Shown: positions 44,934 through 53,040 of the stretch, piece after piece | Layout of the letters: every line of letters begins with the position of its first letter | How positions within the stretch are numbered: position 1 is the stretch's first letter | Assembly (NCBI GenBank): GCA_029202445.1 | Contig: CP119321.1 | Coordinates: 372,001 to 436,000, forward strand | DNA length: 64,000 nt | Reading direction: 5' to 3' | From: Candidatus Microbacterium phytovorans | Lineage (GTDB): Bacteria; Actinomycetota; Actinomycetes; Actinomycetales; Microbacteriaceae | Made by a program: the position numbers and the translations under genes | The notes under the pieces: model-generated | Databases searched by the model: none | What the model saw: only the letters and a program-made list of their open reading frames with translations | Told to the model about the DNA's origin: nothing

Positions 44934-44939
44934 AGGATA
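44934..44939 (-). promoter_or_regulatory. -10 hexamer, 2OG oxygenase gene
   Basis: TATCCT, 6 nt before the ATG at 44927; leaderless type. Confidence 0.55.
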
Positions 44940-45030
44940 GGCAGCCGCGCATTCCGGCGACGCGGTTGTTGCCGTTCGTTACCGCCCCGCACGGCCGGGA
45001 ATAACCTGGACGTGGCCACGTTGTACGAGA

Positions 45031-45036
45031 TACATT
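45031..45036 (+). promoter_or_regulatory. -10 hexamer, LLM/FMN reductase operon
   Basis: TACATT, 7 nt before an ATG at 45044 that opens the 14-codon leader ORF. By the rule seen elsewhere in this window, the transcript would start at that ATG. Confidence 0.5.
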
Positions 45037-45043
45037 CACTTGC

Positions 45044-45088
45044 ATGGATCGGATGCCGCGGGCATCCAGGAAGCGGAAGAAACCGTGA
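45044..45088 (+). CDS. Candidate leaderless 14-codon leader peptide
   Basis: ATG at 45044, 7 nt after TACATT, reads MDRMPRASRKRKKP and stops at 45086-45088. The stop overlaps the GTG start of the LLM monooxygenase (GTGA), so translation of the peptide could feed that start. It is strongly basic (six Arg/Lys in the last seven residues). No homology can be claimed at this length; expression is unproven. Confidence 0.4.
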   Translation: MDRMPRASRKRKKP

Positions 45089-46311
45089 GCGAGACCACCA
45101 CCACCTGGCCGGGGATGCAGTTCGGCATCTTCACCGTCAGCGACATCACCCAGGACCCGACCACGGGCCACACACCGAGCGAGGGCGAGCGGATCGCCGC
45201 GACGGTGGAGATCGCGAAGCACGCCGAAGAGGTGGGACTGGACGTCTTCGCCCTCGGCGAGCACCACAACCCGCCCTTCTGGTCGAGCTCTCCCACCACG
45301 ACCCTCGCCTACATCGCCGCACAGACCGAGCGGCTCGTGTTGTCGACCGCGACGACCCTCATCACGACGAACGACCCGGTCAAGATCGCCGAAGACTACG
45401 CCATGCTGCAGCACCTCTCGGGTGGTCGCATGGACCTCATGCTCGGCCGCGGCAACACCGGCCCCGTCTACCCCTGGTTCGGCAAGGACATCCGCCAGGG
45501 ACTCCCGCTGTCGATCGAGAACTACGCCCTCCTGCACAAGCTCTGGCGTGAGGACGTCGTCGACTGGGAAGGCAAGTTCCGCTCCTCCCTGCAGGGCTTC
45601 ACCTCCACCCCGCGGCCCCTCGACGGCATCGCGCCCTTCGTGTGGCACGGATCGATCCGCACGCCCGAGATCGCCGAGCAGGCCGCCTACTACGGCGACG
45701 GCTTCTTCGCGAACAACATCTTCTGGCCGGCTGAGCACTACCAGCGCCTCATCGCCCTCTACCGTCAGCGTTGGGAGCACTACGGCCACGGCGGTCCGGA
45801 AACGGCCATCGTCGGCCTCGGCGGCCAGGCGTTCATGGCGAAGAACTCGCAGGATGCCGTGTCGCAGTTCCGTCCCTACTTCGACAACGCACCCGTCTAC
45901 GGCCACGGGCCCTCGCTGGAGGACTTCTCCGAGATGACGCCGCTCACCGTGGGTTCGCCGCAGCAGGTCATCGACCGCTACGCCGGGATGCGTGAGCTGT
46001 TCGGCGACTACCAGCGTCAGTTGTTCCTCGTCGACCACGCCGGCCTGCCGCTGAAGACCGTGCTCGAGCAGCTCGACTTCCTCGGCGGCGAGGTCGTCCC
46101 CGTCTTGCGCCGCGAGTTCGCCGAGAACCGCCCGACCACGGTGCCCGACGCTCCGACCCACGCCGCTCGCGTGCTCGCCGAGTACGGTGACGGCCCGGTG
46201 CGCGAGGCGCGACCGCGCGCCAACCGCGGCGACAACCTCAGCGGACCCTCGCCCTACCAGGACACCCCGGCTCCGGCCGGCGCCGCCTTCGGTCTGGGGG
46301 CAGGACGATGA
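45085..46311 (+). CDS. LLM-class flavin-dependent monooxygenase, CE1758-type
   Basis: 408-aa luciferase-like oxygenase using FMNH2 supplied by a partner reductase. MQFGIFTVSDI, DVFALGEHHNPPF and GGRMDLMLGRGNTGPVYPWF are typical of the CE1758 subfamily, which is encoded with a CE1759-type FMN reductase, exactly as here. The C-terminal 30 residues are Pro/Gly/Arg-rich and extend past the barrel. Start: GTG at 45085, overlapping the leader ORF; a TTG at 45040 or the internal ATG before QFGIF are alternatives. Substrate unknown. Confidence 0.9.
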   Translation: MSETTTTWPGMQFGIFTVSDITQDPTTGHTPSEGERIAATVEIAKHAEEVGLDVFALGEHHNPPFWSSSPTTTLAYIAAQTERLVLSTATTLITTNDPVKIAEDYAMLQHLSGGRMDLMLGRGNTGPVYPWFGKDIRQGLPLSIENYALLHKLWREDVVDWEGKFRSSLQGFTSTPRPLDGIAPFVWHGSIRTPEIAEQAAYYGDGFFANNIFWPAEHYQRLIALYRQRWEHYGHGGPETAIVGLGGQAFMAKNSQDAVSQFRPYFDNAPVYGHGPSLEDFSEMTPLTVGSPQQVIDRYAGMRELFGDYQRQLFLVDHAGLPLKTVLEQLDFLGGEVVPVLRREFAENRPTTVPDAPTHAARVLAEYGDGPVREARPRANRGDNLSGPSPYQDTPAPAGAAFGLGAGR

Positions 46312-46952
46312 GCGCACGCAGGATCTCCGTCATCTCGGCAGGGCTGTCGAATCCTTCCTCGACCCGCATGCTCGCCGACCGGCTCGCCGCCGCCACCGTT
46401 GCCGAACTCGCCGCGCGGGGCATCGAGGCGACGGTCGACACGATCGAGCTGCGCGACTACGCGCACGATATCGCGAACAACCTGCTGACCGGGTTCGCGC
46501 CGGCGGCGCTGGAATCGGCCATCAACGCGGTGGTCTCGGCAGACGCCGTGATCGCCGTCACGCCGATCTTCTCGACGAGCTACTCCGGGTTGTTCAAGTC
46601 GTTCATCGACGTGCTCGACCCCGATGCGCTGACCGGCACGCCCGTGCTCATCGGGGCCAACGCGGGGACCGCACGACACTCGCTCGCGATCGACTACGCG
46701 ATCCGCCCCCTGTTCACCTACCTGCACGCAGAGCCCGTCTCGACGGGCGTGTTCGCCGCGTCGAGCGACTGGGGAGCGGCAGCCGACGAGGTCGCACCGC
46801 TGAGCGCGCGCGTCGAACGCGGCGCGCGCGAACTCGCCGAAGCGGTCGCGCGCCGCGAGCCGGCTACGGCATCCGATCCCTTCGATCCGGACAGCTATCT
46901 CGGCGAGGGCCGCTCGTTCGGTCACCTGCTCGGCGGCCTCGCGGGGGAGTAG
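46308..46952 (+). CDS. LLM-partnered FMN reductase, CE1759-type
   Basis: 214-aa NAD(P)H-dependent FMN reductase with a flavodoxin-like fold. SAGLSNPSSTRMLADRL (10-26) contains the flavin phosphate loop and TPIFSTSYSGLFKSFID (84-100) the second flavin contact. The ATG overlaps the monooxygenase stop (ATGA), so the two proteins are made together, consistent with a two-component monooxygenase. Confidence 0.92.
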   Translation: MSARRISVISAGLSNPSSTRMLADRLAAATVAELAARGIEATVDTIELRDYAHDIANNLLTGFAPAALESAINAVVSADAVIAVTPIFSTSYSGLFKSFIDVLDPDALTGTPVLIGANAGTARHSLAIDYAIRPLFTYLHAEPVSTGVFAASSDWGAAADEVAPLSARVERGARELAEAVARREPATASDPFDPDSYLGEGRSFGHLLGGLAGE

Positions 46953-46963
46953 CCGGACGCCGC

Positions 46964-47692
46964 TCAGCCGATCGCGGGTGCCGCCCGGCGCGCGTGCACG
47001 AGATCGGCGAACGCCGCGAACGGCGCGGACGCCAGCGCGGCCGGCGTGCCCTCGGCCTCGGGATGCCACTGCACCGCGAGGACGGGGGCGTCGCTGTGCT
47101 CCACCGCTTCCACGATGCCGTCCTCGGCCACGGCGGTGGCGACGAGCCCGGTCCCGAGTCGGTCGATCGCCTGGTGGTGGCCCGATGCGACGCGGATCCG
47201 CGTCGCGCCGACAACGTCGTGCAGCCGGCTGTCCGCCGTCACGTCGACGTCGTGCCATGCCCACGCGAGCCCGCCGCATCCGTCGGAGGCGGCGGTGTGG
47301 CGTACGTCGGAGGCGGGAAGGTCTTCGATCAAGGTGCCGCCGAACGCCACGTTCACGACCTGGAGGCCTCGGCAGACGCCGAGCACGGGGATGCCGCGCT
47401 CCACGGCCGCCGCGAGGATGTCGAGGTCGAGGGCGTCCTGAGCGGGGTTGACGTCGTAGACCGGCGCTGCCGGGTCGCCGCCGTAACGAACCGGGTCGAC
47501 GTCGCCTCCGCCGGGGAGGACGAGGCCGTCGAATCCCGCGAGGTCGGCCGTCCGCACGACGACCACGTCGAGGTCTTCCGCCCGCACGAGCTCGGCGACG
47601 TCGTCGAAGATCGCGTTGGCCAGACCGACACGCGCATCGGCGCCCTCGGCGTCGGACAGGCGGGCGGGCATCGCGATGCGCGGAAGAGTCAT
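46964..47692 (-). CDS. Class I glutamine amidotransferase-like hydrolase (PuuD-like)
   Basis: 242 aa. The catalytic nucleophile is Cys107 in GVCRGLQ, with His210 and Glu212 in VQWHPE. LPGGGDVDP (59-67) is characteristic of gamma-glutamyl-GABA hydrolases (peptidase C26). It would hydrolyse a gamma-glutamyl amide, but no putrescine-pathway genes are near, so the substrate is open. The ATG at 47692 follows a near-consensus GACAAT at 6 nt. Confidence 0.87.
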   Translation of the reverse strand: MTLPRIAMPARLSDAEGADARVGLANAIFDDVAELVRAEDLDVVVVRTADLAGFDGLVLPGGGDVDPVRYGGDPAAPVYDVNPAQDALDLDILAAAVERGIPVLGVCRGLQVVNVAFGGTLIEDLPASDVRHTAASDGCGGLAWAWHDVDVTADSRLHDVVGATRIRVASGHHQAIDRLGTGLVATAVAEDGIVEAVEHSDAPVLAVQWHPEAEGTPAALASAPFAAFADLVHARRAAPAIG

Positions 47693-47718
47693 GCCTCCAT
47701 TGTCGGACACGCGGCGGA

Positions 47719-49536
47719 TCACTCGTCTGCGGAGGGGCGGATCGAGGCCTCCTCGCGTGCACGGGTGATCGCATCGACGGTGCGCACCAGCGCCAGATGA
47801 GACAGCGCCTGCGGGGTGTTGCCGACGTGACGCTCTCCCACCGGGTCGTACTCCTCGCTGAGCATGCCGACGTCGTTGCGCAGCGCGCACAGCCTGTCGA
47901 GCAGACGCTCCGCATCGGCGAGTCGTCCCGACGCCGCGTATTGCTCGGCGAGCCAGAAGCTGCAGGCGAGGAACGGATGCTCGTCGCCGCTCAGCCCGTC
48001 CACCCCGGTCGCCGTGCGGTAGCGGTGCACGAGGCCCTCGTGGACCAGGGTCTTCTCGATGACGGCGACCGTGGCGAGCATCCGCGGATCATCCGCCGCA
48101 CAGAAGCCCACCATGGGGAGCTGCAGCAGCGCGGCGTCGACATCGTCGGTGCCGTACGACTGAGTGAAGCCGCCGTGGGCGCCGATGCCCTGCGACTCGA
48201 TCTCCTCCCGCATGCGGTCTCGAAGGCGTTCCCAGTGCTCCACGGGGCCATCGAGGCCGAACGAGCGGACGGCGCGGACGCCTCGGTCGAAAGCTGCCCA
48301 GATCATGACGCGGGAATGGGTGAACATTCGCGGTTCACCGCGGATCTCCCAGATGCCGTGGTCGGGCTCGGGCAGGTGCGCCTCGACATTGCGCAGCAGC
48401 GCGCGCTCGAGCGACCACGAGAATGCGGACTCTTCGAGCCCCGCCTCGCGGCCGGCGTGGAGGGCGACCATGACCTCGCCGATGACGTCCGCCTGATACT
48501 GCCCGGCTGCCTCATTGCCGATCCTGACGGGTCGGGAGTCCGCGTAGCCGGGCAGGCTCGTGAGGGTGCGCTCGGCGAGATCGCGCTCGCCGGCGATCCC
48601 GTACATGATCTGCATCTGCTCGGGATCGCCCGCGATCGCGCGCAGCAGCCACGCCCGCCAATGCTCCACGACCCCGAGGAAACCGTGCGCGATGAGGGCC
48701 TCGAGAGTGAGGGCGGCGTCGCGCAGCCACACGTAGCGGTAGTCCCAGTTCCGCTCCCCGCCGAAGTCCTCCGGCAGCGAGGTCGTGGCGGCCGCCACGA
48801 TGCCGCCGGTGTCGCGGTGGGTCAGGGCGCGCAGCAGCAGCAGCGAGCGCACGACGGCGTCGCGATGGACGCCGTCGGCCTCGATACGGTCGGACCAGCG
48901 CTGCCACCAGTCCTCGGTGTGGGAGATCGCTTCATCGACGTCGAGCACCGCGGGCGGCTCGTGGTGCGACGGGTGCCACGTGAGCACGAGGTCCCGGCGG
49001 TCGCCGGCGTCGACGGTGAACCCTCCGGTGTGGGCGTGATCGGTCGCGGTGACCGGGGCGCCGGTGAAACGCAGCGCGTCGGGCCCAGCGATCGCGCGGA
49101 TCTCGTCGCCGGCTCCGACCCGACGGACCCACGGCAGCGCGCGGGCGTAGTCCAAACGCAATCGCAACTGCTGGGCGAACTCGACGGACCCCTCGACACC
49201 CACGACGCGGCGGACGAGGTCCATCCGGTGGACCGTGTCGAGGCGGCGGGTGTCCACCGGGAGGATGTCGCGGACCTCCGCGACCCCCGAGGCGGTCGTC
49301 CACCGAGTGACGAGCGTGAAGGTGTCGCCTTCGTAGCGGCGCTCCGCGACCGCGGCGGGATCGCTGGGCCGCAACCGCCAGCTCCCGTGATCGTCGTCGC
49401 CCAGGAGCGCCCCGAACACCGACGCCGCATCGAACCGCGGCAGGCACAGCCAGTCGATCGAGCCGTCGCGCGCGACCAGGGCGGCGGTGCGGCAGTTGCT
49501 CAGCAGGGCGTAGTCCTCGATGGGGGAGCTCATCAT
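47719..49536 (-). CDS. Glycoside hydrolase family 15 protein (glucoamylase/trehalase type)
   Basis: 605 aa. An N-terminal beta-sandwich domain (about 1-215, starting SPIEDYALLSNCRTAALV) precedes the (alpha/alpha)6 catalytic domain. The segment ATTSLPEDFGG and RNWDYRYVWLRDA (about 249-275) is a hallmark of bacterial GH15 enzymes. Some actinobacterial members, such as the mycobacterial enzyme, are trehalases; others act on maltooligosaccharides. No signal peptide. Start: the first of two ATG codons at 49536, 6 nt after GGGAGA. It is divergent from the G6PDH-like gene, 48 bp away. Confidence 0.9.
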   Translation of the reverse strand: MMSSPIEDYALLSNCRTAALVARDGSIDWLCLPRFDAASVFGALLGDDDHGSWRLRPSDPAAVAERRYEGDTFTLVTRWTTASGVAEVRDILPVDTRRLDTVHRMDLVRRVVGVEGSVEFAQQLRLRLDYARALPWVRRVGAGDEIRAIAGPDALRFTGAPVTATDHAHTGGFTVDAGDRRDLVLTWHPSHHEPPAVLDVDEAISHTEDWWQRWSDRIEADGVHRDAVVRSLLLLRALTHRDTGGIVAAATTSLPEDFGGERNWDYRYVWLRDAALTLEALIAHGFLGVVEHWRAWLLRAIAGDPEQMQIMYGIAGERDLAERTLTSLPGYADSRPVRIGNEAAGQYQADVIGEVMVALHAGREAGLEESAFSWSLERALLRNVEAHLPEPDHGIWEIRGEPRMFTHSRVMIWAAFDRGVRAVRSFGLDGPVEHWERLRDRMREEIESQGIGAHGGFTQSYGTDDVDAALLQLPMVGFCAADDPRMLATVAVIEKTLVHEGLVHRYRTATGVDGLSGDEHPFLACSFWLAEQYAASGRLADAERLLDRLCALRNDVGMLSEEYDPVGERHVGNTPQALSHLALVRTVDAITRAREEASIRPSADE

Positions 49537-49571
49537 ACGAGTCTCCCAGCGTCGGCCACCGATCGCGCGTC

Positions 49572-49577
49572 TAGGGT
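49572..49577 (+). promoter_or_regulatory. -10 hexamer, G6PDH-like gene
   Basis: TAGGGT, 7 nt before the ATG at 49585; leaderless type. Confidence 0.55.
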
Positions 49578-49584
49578 GGCGAAC

Positions 49585-50943
49585 ATGGCCTCGGACACCA
49601 CTCTCGTCATCATCGGAGGCGGCGGCGATCTCGCCTCGCGCCTGCTCCTTCCCGCACTGGGCGACCTCATCGCCGCCCAGGAGGACCGTCGGGTTCGCGT
49701 CGTGGGGGCGGGGCAGTCGCCCTGGGACGACGCGCGGTGGGCCACGGCGGTGCATGCGGCGGTCGGGCGGGAGCTGCCCGCGGACCGGTTCCAGGTGGGT
49801 CCCTTCGTCACGGCCGACGCGACCGACCGTGATGGCATGCGGGCGATCATCGAGGCCGCCGGTGCCGGACCTGTGGTGCTCTACTTCGCGGTTCCGCCAG
49901 CGGTAACCGCGGCAGCGTGCCGCGCCCTCCACCCCGAGGACCTGCCGGCCGGCTGCATCCTCGCGCTCGAGAAGCCCTTCGGCTCGGATGCTCACAGCGC
50001 CGGCGAGCTGAACGCGGTGCTGCGCGGCCTGGTGCCGGAGGAGCAGATCTTCCGCGTGGACCACTTCCTCGGCAGATCGACTGTTCTGAACGTCCTCGGG
50101 GTGCGCTTCGCCAACCGGATCATCGAGCCGGTGTGGTCGGCCGACAACGTCGCCGCGGTCTCGATCGTCTTCGACGAGACCCTGGCGCTGGAGGGCCGCG
50201 CCGGCTACTACGATCGCGCCGGCGCGCTGGAGGACATGATCCAGAGCCACCTGCTCCAGGTGCTCGCCGTCGTCGCGATGGAGCCTCCCGCAACCCTCGA
50301 TGAAGCCGACTTCCGGTCCGCGACGGCGGCGGCGCTCCGTGCGACGAGGGTGTGGGGCGACGACCCGGTCGCATCTTCCCGCCGCGCCCGCTACACCGCG
50401 GGGACGATATCCGGACGCCAGGTGCCGGACTACGCGGACGAGAAGGGCGTGGACCCTCACCGTGAGACCGAGACCCTCGCGGAGATCGTGTGCGCCGTCG
50501 ACACCGCACGGTGGAGCGGAGTGCCTTTTACGCTGCGATCGGGCAAGGCGCTCGGCGACGCGCAGATGCGGATCGATCTTCACTTCCGGCCGGTGCGGCA
50601 CCTCCCGCGAGGATTCACCGGTGACGAGGAGGGCGGCCTGCTGCGCTTCTGGCTCGGCCCCGACCGCATGGAGTGCGTCCTCAATGTGAACGGTGAGGGC
50701 GACCCCTTCCGCCTCCATCGGGCGACGCTGGCCGCCGAGCTCGGCTCGGGTGCGGAGCGTAGTTACACGGAAGTGCTCGGCGCGATCCTCGACGGCGATG
50801 CGACGCTGTCCGTGCGCGGAGACGCCGCCGTCGAGTGCTGGCGCATCATCGCACCCGTGCAGGAGGCGTGGCGCGCGGGGGCCGTCCCGCTACAGGAGTA
50901 TGCCGCGGGTTCGCACGGTCCCGCGGACTGGCCTGAGGCCTGA
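49585..50943 (+). CDS. Glucose-6-phosphate dehydrogenase family protein
   Basis: 452 aa. The coenzyme loop is GGGGDLASR (11-19), the substrate lysine block EKPFG (129-133) and the catalytic Asp159-His160 pair RVDHFLGRS (157-165). It is 30-60 residues shorter than canonical Zwf, and the first motif is GGGGDLA rather than GASGDLA, so it is a divergent member and may not be the main Zwf of the cell. Its pairing with the divergent GH15 gene suggests linked glucose or trehalose use. Confidence 0.87.
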   Translation: MASDTTLVIIGGGGDLASRLLLPALGDLIAAQEDRRVRVVGAGQSPWDDARWATAVHAAVGRELPADRFQVGPFVTADATDRDGMRAIIEAAGAGPVVLYFAVPPAVTAAACRALHPEDLPAGCILALEKPFGSDAHSAGELNAVLRGLVPEEQIFRVDHFLGRSTVLNVLGVRFANRIIEPVWSADNVAAVSIVFDETLALEGRAGYYDRAGALEDMIQSHLLQVLAVVAMEPPATLDEADFRSATAAALRATRVWGDDPVASSRRARYTAGTISGRQVPDYADEKGVDPHRETETLAEIVCAVDTARWSGVPFTLRSGKALGDAQMRIDLHFRPVRHLPRGFTGDEEGGLLRFWLGPDRMECVLNVNGEGDPFRLHRATLAAELGSGAERSYTEVLGAILDGDATLSVRGDAAVECWRIIAPVQEAWRAGAVPLQEYAAGSHGPADWPEA

Positions 50944-50961
50944 GGCCTGCCCCCCGAAGGC

Positions 50962-51645
50962 TCAGGACCGCCAGCGGTACTCAGTCTCCGGACGGCCCTG
51001 GCCGCCGTAGCGCGCGATCCGTTCGAGCCGCTCCACCTGCACGAGGTGCTCCAGATAGCGCCGCGCGGCGACGCGTGACATCCCGAGCCGCTCCGCGAGT
51101 TCCTTGGCAGAGACGGCGCGCGCCTCGCGGACGGCGGCCGTCACGCGCTCGAGCGTGTGCGCGGCGAGCCCCTTGGGCAGCGACGGGACTCGAACGGCTC
51201 CCGTCGCCCGCGAGGCGGAGAGCAACGCGTCGATCTCCTCCTGTGTCGACGGGCCAGACGACTCCTGCGTGCGGCGGTGGTAGGTGCGATACTGCGCGAG
51301 GCGGTCCGCGAACACCGCGAAGGTCACCGGTTTGACGAGGTACTGCACGACACCGAGCCCCACCGTCTGGCGGACCGCGTCGGCATCCCTCACTCCGGTC
51401 ACGGCGATGACGTCCACGGCGCTGCCGCGTGCACGGACGTGGCGCAGCACGTCGAGCCCGCTGCCGTCGGGCATCGTCATGTCGAGCAGGACGAGGTCCA
51501 GATCGGGACGCGACAGCACGGCCTCGATGGCCGCGTGGGCGCCCGTGCACTCCGCGACGACCGTGAAGCCTTCGAGCCGGGCGATGTAGTCGCGGTGCAG
51601 TTCGAGGGTCAGAGCCTCGTCGTCCACGAGCAGCACCGAGATCAT
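50962..51645 (-). CDS. CitB/DcuR-type response regulator
   Basis: 227 aa. The receiver domain has Asp8-Asp9, the phosphoacceptor Asp55 in LLDMTMPD, Thr83 and Lys105 in YLVKPV. The C-terminal helix-turn-helix (about 165-227, ELAERLGMSRVAARRYLEHL) is that of the CitB/DcuR group. Its ATG overlaps the stop of the sensor kinase (ATGA). It most likely controls the divergent dicarboxylate transporter gene. Confidence 0.93.
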   Translation of the reverse strand: MISVLLVDDEALTLELHRDYIARLEGFTVVAECTGAHAAIEAVLSRPDLDLVLLDMTMPDGSGLDVLRHVRARGSAVDVIAVTGVRDADAVRQTVGLGVVQYLVKPVTFAVFADRLAQYRTYHRRTQESSGPSTQEEIDALLSASRATGAVRVPSLPKGLAAHTLERVTAAVREARAVSAKELAERLGMSRVAARRYLEHLVQVERLERIARYGGQGRPETEYRWRS

Positions 51646-52913
51646 GACGCCTCCGTCGGGAGCACGATGCGGAAGGTGGTGGGCGGGCCGTCCACGAGCG
51701 TCAATGAGCCGCCGATGTCGTCCACGACCGATCGCGCCAGGGCGAGACCGACGCCGCGACCTTCCGCGCCGGCTGGCTTGGTCGAGAAGCCGCGTTCGAA
51801 GACGCGCTCGCGCAGCGTGGAGGGGACGCCGGGGCCGCTGTCGGCGACCTCCAGCAGCAGCTCGGACTCCGACGTACGCGTCACCCGCACCCGCACCCAC
51901 CGCGGCTCCGCGCCCCCGGCGGCGGCATCGAGGGCGTTGTCGAGGAGGTTGCCGACGAGGGCGACCTGGTCGATGGGGGACAGGAGGGACGAGGGAGCGC
52001 CCGGATCGAGGTCGACGATGAGCTCGACGCCTCGCTCGGCAGCCTGCGAGGTCTTCCCCAGCAGCAGCGCCGCCACCGTCGGGTCGCCGTCGGTGCGCGC
52101 CGTCACCTGGTCGACGAGCGTCTGACTGCGCTGCGCCGATTCCGACAGGAGCTCGATCGCCTCGTCGGTGCGTCCGAGCTCCAGCAGCGCGACGGCCGCG
52201 TGCAGGCGATTGCCGTGCTCGTGCGTCTGCGCGCGCAGGGCCTCCCCGAGCGTTCGCATCGACTCGGCCGCGGCAAGCGTGTCGCGGATCTGACCGGCGG
52301 GCAGGTCCCCGGCGACCCGGCGCGTGAAGCGGCGCGCGAACAGCGCCCCGGCGACACCGGCCACGACGAGCGCGGCGCCGATGCCGAGCGCGGCGAGCAG
52401 CCGGGGAACTAGCGCGGCCGAAACCGTCTCGACGGTGACTCCGACGGCCACCCAGCCCACGAGACGGCCCGCGGACTGCACGGGCACGATCGTCCGAAGC
52501 GACGGGCCGAGCGTTCCGGTGAACTCCTCCGTGAGCGGGCGAGGCGACCCGGGGACGGTCCCGAGGTACGGCCGACCGATCTCATCAGCGTCGGGGTGGG
52601 TGACCCGGATGCCGTCGGCATCCATGATCGTGACGAAGTCGACCGGCGCGTCGGCGACGACCGCGGTCGCCACCGGCTGGAGAAGGGCCGTCGCATCCAC
52701 CCCGTCGGCGGCGTCCGTCAGCGCCTCGCGTACGTCGGGGGAGTCGGCGAGCGTCTGCGCGACGGCACGCGTGACACGCTCGGCCTCCGCGCGGCCGCTG
52801 CGCTGGCCCTCCAGGAGCAGGAGCCCGGAGGTGAGGAGCGCGGTGACGATGACCGCCGCCGAGAGGGCGAGGAACACGCGCGACGCGGCGCTGCGCCCTT
52901 CGCTCCGTCTCAT
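51642..52913 (-). CDS. CitA/DcuS-type sensor histidine kinase
   Basis: 423-aa membrane sensor: TM1 (14-35), an extracytoplasmic PAS/Cache-type domain (about 40-165), TM2 (171-193), the H-box LRAQTHEHGNRLH (227-239, phosphoacceptor His231), N-box NLLDNALDAA, and ATP-lid motifs DSGPGVP and GRGVGLAL. There is no cytoplasmic PAS domain between TM2 and the kinase core, unlike E. coli DcuS and CitA. Start: ATG at 52913 behind AAAGGA; a GTG at 52916 is also possible. Senses an external carboxylate by analogy. Confidence 0.92.
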   Translation of the reverse strand: MRRSEGRSAASRVFLALSAAVIVTALLTSGLLLLEGQRSGRAEAERVTRAVAQTLADSPDVREALTDAADGVDATALLQPVATAVVADAPVDFVTIMDADGIRVTHPDADEIGRPYLGTVPGSPRPLTEEFTGTLGPSLRTIVPVQSAGRLVGWVAVGVTVETVSAALVPRLLAALGIGAALVVAGVAGALFARRFTRRVAGDLPAGQIRDTLAAAESMRTLGEALRAQTHEHGNRLHAAVALLELGRTDEAIELLSESAQRSQTLVDQVTARTDGDPTVAALLLGKTSQAAERGVELIVDLDPGAPSSLLSPIDQVALVGNLLDNALDAAAGGAEPRWVRVRVTRTSESELLLEVADSGPGVPSTLRERVFERGFSTKPAGAEGRGVGLALARSVVDDIGGSLTLVDGPPTTFRIVLPTEAS

Positions 52914-53040
52914 CACGGTCCTTTCCGAAACCTCGCGACCAATACGACCACAAATCGACGGGGACGGGAATGGCGCCGAATCTGAAGTCAGCGCCACCGT
53001 CGGCGACTTCGAACAACGACCGTTCACCCTGGAGGAAGAC

